Assembly: GCF_003044185.1 (NCBI RefSeq)
Contig: NZ_PYYB01000004.1
Span: 124,001-188,000, forward strand
Length of the DNA stretch: 64,000 bases
Direction: 5' to 3'
Source: Paraconexibacter algicola
GTDB lineage: Bacteria > Actinomycetota > Thermoleophilia > Solirubrobacterales > Solirubrobacteraceae
Below, in pieces: positions 61,830 to 64,000 of this stretch (its first letter is position 1; each line of letters opens with the position of its first letter). Under the pieces are notes generated by a model. The model saw only the letters and a program-made list of their open reading frames with translations, ran no database searches and was not told the origin of the DNA. Both the position numbers and the translations under genes were made by a program.

Positions 61830-64000
61830 ATGAGCAGCTTCGCTGCCACCACGGTCACCGTCGAGATCGGTGGTTCCACGATCTCGTTCGAGACGGGACG
61901 CCTGGCCAAGCAGGCCGGCGGCTCGGTCCTCGTGACCCAGGGCGACACGCTCGTCCTCTGCACCGCCACCGCCGGCGGTGAGCGCGACGTCGACTTCCTC
62001 CCGCTGACGGTCGAGGTCGAGGAGCGCCAGTACGCCGCGGGCAAGATCCCCGGCTCGTTCTTCAAGCGCGAGGGTCGCGCGGGCGAGAAGGCGATCCTCA
62101 CCGCCCGCATGATCGACCGCCCGCTGCGCCCGCTCTTCCCCAAGGGCTGGCACCGGGAGACGCAGCTCGTCGCCGTGCCGATGAGCATCGACCACGAGCA
62201 TCCCTACGACATCCTCGCGATGAACGGCGCGTCCGCCGCGCTGATGCTCTCGGACATCCCGATCCCGTTCCCGGTCGCCGCCGTGCGCATGGGCAAGATC
62301 GACGGCAACTTCGTCATCAACCCGCCCGAGGCGTCCCTCGAGGACGACGGCGACTCGACGCTCGACCTCATCGTGTCGGGCTCCGAGGACGCCATCCTCA
62401 TGGTCGAGGCGGGCGCCGACCAGATCCCCGAGGCCGAGATCCTCGACGCGCTCGACATCGCCCACGACGCGATCAAGAAGATCTGCGCGGCGCAGCGCGA
62501 GCTGGCCGAGCAGTGCGGCAAGGAGAAGGTCGCCTTCGAGGCCAAGGGCGTCGACGAGGACCTCTACGCCAAGGTCAAGGCCGCGTACACCGACAAGCTC
62601 GACGCCGCGACCTCCATCGTCGACAAGATGGAGCGCCAGGACGCGTCGAAGGCCGTCATCGAGGAGATCGTCGCGGAGTTCGGCGGCGACGAGTCCGCCG
62701 ACGACCACGCCGAGCGCAAGGCCGCCGCGAAGGCCGCGGCCGCGAAGCTCGAGAAGTCGATCATCCGCGAGCGCATCGCCGTCCACAAGAAGCGCCCCGA
62801 CGGTCGCGGCGAGAAGGAGATCCGCCAGATCACGATCGAGGCGGGCCCGCTGCCGCGCACCCACGGCTCGGCGCTGTTCACGCGCGGCCAGACGCAGGCG
62901 ATGTCCGTCGTCGCGCTCGGCACGCTCAAGGAGGAGATGCGGCTCGACACGCTCGGCCTCCAGACCAACAAGTACTACTGGCACCACTACAACTTCCCGC
63001 CCTTCTCGGTCGGGGAGGCGGGCCGCATGGGCGGCCCCAAGCGCCGCGACATCGGCCACGGGGCGCTCGCCGAGCGCGCGCTCGCCGCGGTCGTGCCGTC
63101 GATCGAGGAGTTCCCGTACACGATCCGCGTCGTGTCCGACATCCTCGAGTCCAACGGCTCCTCGTCGATGGCGTCGGTCTGCGGCTCCTCGCTGTCGCTG
63201 ATGGACGCGGGCGTGCCGATCAAGGCGCCGGTCGCGGGCATCGCCATGGGCCTGATCAAGGAGGGCGACGACTACGTGGTCCTCACCGACATCGCCGGCG
63301 TCGAGGACCACCTCGGCGACATGGACTTCAAGGTCGCCGGCACCAAGGACGGCATCACCGCCCTGCAGATGGACATCAAGATCACGGGCGTGACCTTCGA
63401 CATCCTGCGTGACGCGCTCGCCCAGGCCAAGGAGGCCCGCGAGGACATCCTCGGCCAGATGGCCGCCGTGATCGAGGCGCCCCGCGAGGAGCTCTCGCAG
63501 TTCGCGCCGCGCATCGAGAAGATCAAGATCGACCAGGACAAGATCGGTCTGCTCATCGGCAAGGGCGGCGAGACGATCCGTGGCCTCTGCGACGAGTTCG
63601 ACTCGCAGATCACGGTCGAGGACGACGGCACCGTGCTGATCTACTCGGCCAACGGCGAGCTGGCCACCGCGCTCGTCGCGCGGATCCAGTCGATGACCAA
63701 GGAGGTCGAGATCGGCGACGAGTTCCCGACCGCGAAGGTCGTCAAGACGACGACGTTCGGCGCGTTCGTGGAGCTCGCCAAGGGCACCGACGGCCTGCTG
63801 CACATCAGCAACGTCTCCCCGGGCCAGCGCGTCGACACGGTCGAGGACGTCCTCAACAAGGGCGACGAGATCAGCGTCAAGGTCGTCGAGGTGGACCGCG
63901 AGCGCGGCCGCATCGGCCTGCGCCTCGCCGACGACCCGGAGATCGCCGGCAAGTCCAAGGAGGAGCTCGCCACGATCAAGGCCGAGCCCTCGCGCGGCGG
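61830..64000 (+). CDS. pnp: Polyribonucleotide nucleotidyltransferase (PNPase), 3' end outside the window
   Basis: The frame runs from ATG 61830 (AGAAGGGAC ribosome site) to the last base with no stop; about 723 codons are seen. First RNase PH domain: [17 protein letters not shown]-type N-terminus, [21 protein letters not shown] helical linker follows. Second RNase PH domain: [55 protein letters not shown] and [22 protein letters not shown] domain [20 protein letters not shown], then S1 ([20 protein letters not shown]). It degrades RNA 3'-5' with phosphate. Position after rpsO is classic. Confidence 0.97.
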   Translation, partial: MSSFAATTVTVEIGGSTISFETGRLAKQAGGSVLVTQGDTLVLCTATAGGERDVDFLPLTVEVEERQYAAGKIPGSFFKREGRAGEKAILTARMIDRPLRPLFPKGWHRETQLVAVPMSIDHEHPYDILAMNGASAALMLSDIPIPFPVAAVRMGKIDGNFVINPPEASLEDDGDSTLDLIVSGSEDAILMVEAGADQIPEAEILDALDIAHDAIKKICAAQRELAEQCGKEKVAFEAKGVDEDLYAKVKAAYTDKLDAATSIVDKMERQDASKAVIEEIVAEFGGDESADDHAERKAAAKAAAAKLEKSIIRERIAVHKKRPDGRGEKEIRQITIEAGPLPRTHGSALFTRGQTQAMSVVALGTLKEEMRLDTLGLQTNKYYWHHYNFPPFSVGEAGRMGGPKRRDIGHGALAERALAAVVPSIEEFPYTIRVVSDILESNGSSSMASVCGSSLSLMDAGVPIKAPVAGIAMGLIKEGDDYVVLTDIAGVEDHLGDMDFKVAGTKDGITALQMDIKITGVTFDILRDALAQAKEAREDILGQMAAVIEAPREELSQFAPRIEKIKIDQDKIGLLIGKGGETIRGLCDEFDSQITVEDDGTVLIYSANGELATALVARIQSMTKEVEIGDEFPTAKVVKTTTFGAFVELAKGTDGLLHISNVSPGQRVDTVEDVLNKGDEISVKVVEVDRERGRIGLRLADDPEIAGKSKEELATIKAEPSRG

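Overview
The window is chromosomal DNA of very high GC content from a Gram-positive-type actinobacterium. The gene order best fits the deep-branching Thermoleophilia/Solirubrobacterales (Patulibacter- or Conexibacter-like). This rests on GTG-rich starts, frequent 4-bp ATGA/GTGA stop-start overlaps, an actinobacterial mIHF gene next to gmk-rpoZ-coaBC, a fused SecDF, and SAM-I, PyrR and LexA signals of the Gram-positive kind. The genus is inferred, not shown. The sequence is almost fully coding, and no gap between genes exceeds about 300 bases. I found no insertion sequence, prophage, CRISPR array or rRNA.

Layout. 1-2.4 kb: the 3' end of a methyltransferase, yebC and a GT4 glycosyltransferase. 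2.4-5.1 kb: a pH-sensor-type adenylate cyclase divergent from a TetR regulator, then two small secreted proteins. 5.3-7.5 kb: ruvC-ruvA-ruvB. 7.6-12.3 kb: a RodZ-like membrane protein, a zinc-ribbon/PAS protein and fused secDF. 12.3-21.3 kb: a secreted glycosidase, recJ, rel, small envelope proteins, a GNAT enzyme and a CobW/COG0523 GTPase whose start lies in a perfect dyad. 21.3-25.8 kb: a lipid kinase, a glycosyltransferase, a methyltransferase, corA and a lipoprotein. 25.8-27.5 kb: a SAM-I riboswitch controlling a threonine-synthase-family enzyme and a CysO-like sulfur carrier. 27.5-31.4 kb: an acyltransferase, ligD and a nickel/cobalt transporter. 31.4-32.7 kb: a small region with two LexA-type boxes and tRNA-Arg(CCG). 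32.7-35.5 kb: a methyltransferase, mscL, RNase Z and a PASTA protein. 35.6-43.8 kb: the PyrR-controlled operon pyrR-pyrB-pyrC-carA-carB-pyrD. 43.9-46.5 kb: mihF-gmk-rpoZ-coaBC. 46.5-51.6 kb: a MoxR-DUF58-transglutaminase module. 51.7-64 kb: the translation/RNA operon rimP-nusA-ylxR-infB-rbfA-nrnA-truB-ribF-rpsO, then a peroxiredoxin, an SRPBCC protein, a DsbA-like protein and the start of pnp.

Functionally the window is mostly housekeeping: recombination and repair (ruvCAB, recJ, ligD), stringent response (rel), pyrimidine synthesis and translation initiation. Regulation is readable in many places. There is a SAM-I riboswitch with an intrinsic terminator, a PyrR stem-loop that hides the Shine-Dalgarno sequence, a terminator in front of rimP-nusA, LexA-like boxes and a probable metal-regulator dyad at cobW. 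Many genes have a TAnnnT or CAGAAT hexamer only 6-12 nt before the start codon and no Shine-Dalgarno sequence, so leaderless mRNAs are probably common.

The most promising biology is the SAM-riboswitch operon. A threonine-synthase-like PLP enzyme is paired with a ubiquitin-like sulfur carrier ending in Gly-Gly-Cys, which suggests a protein-thiocarboxylate route to homocysteine/methionine rather than threonine synthesis.
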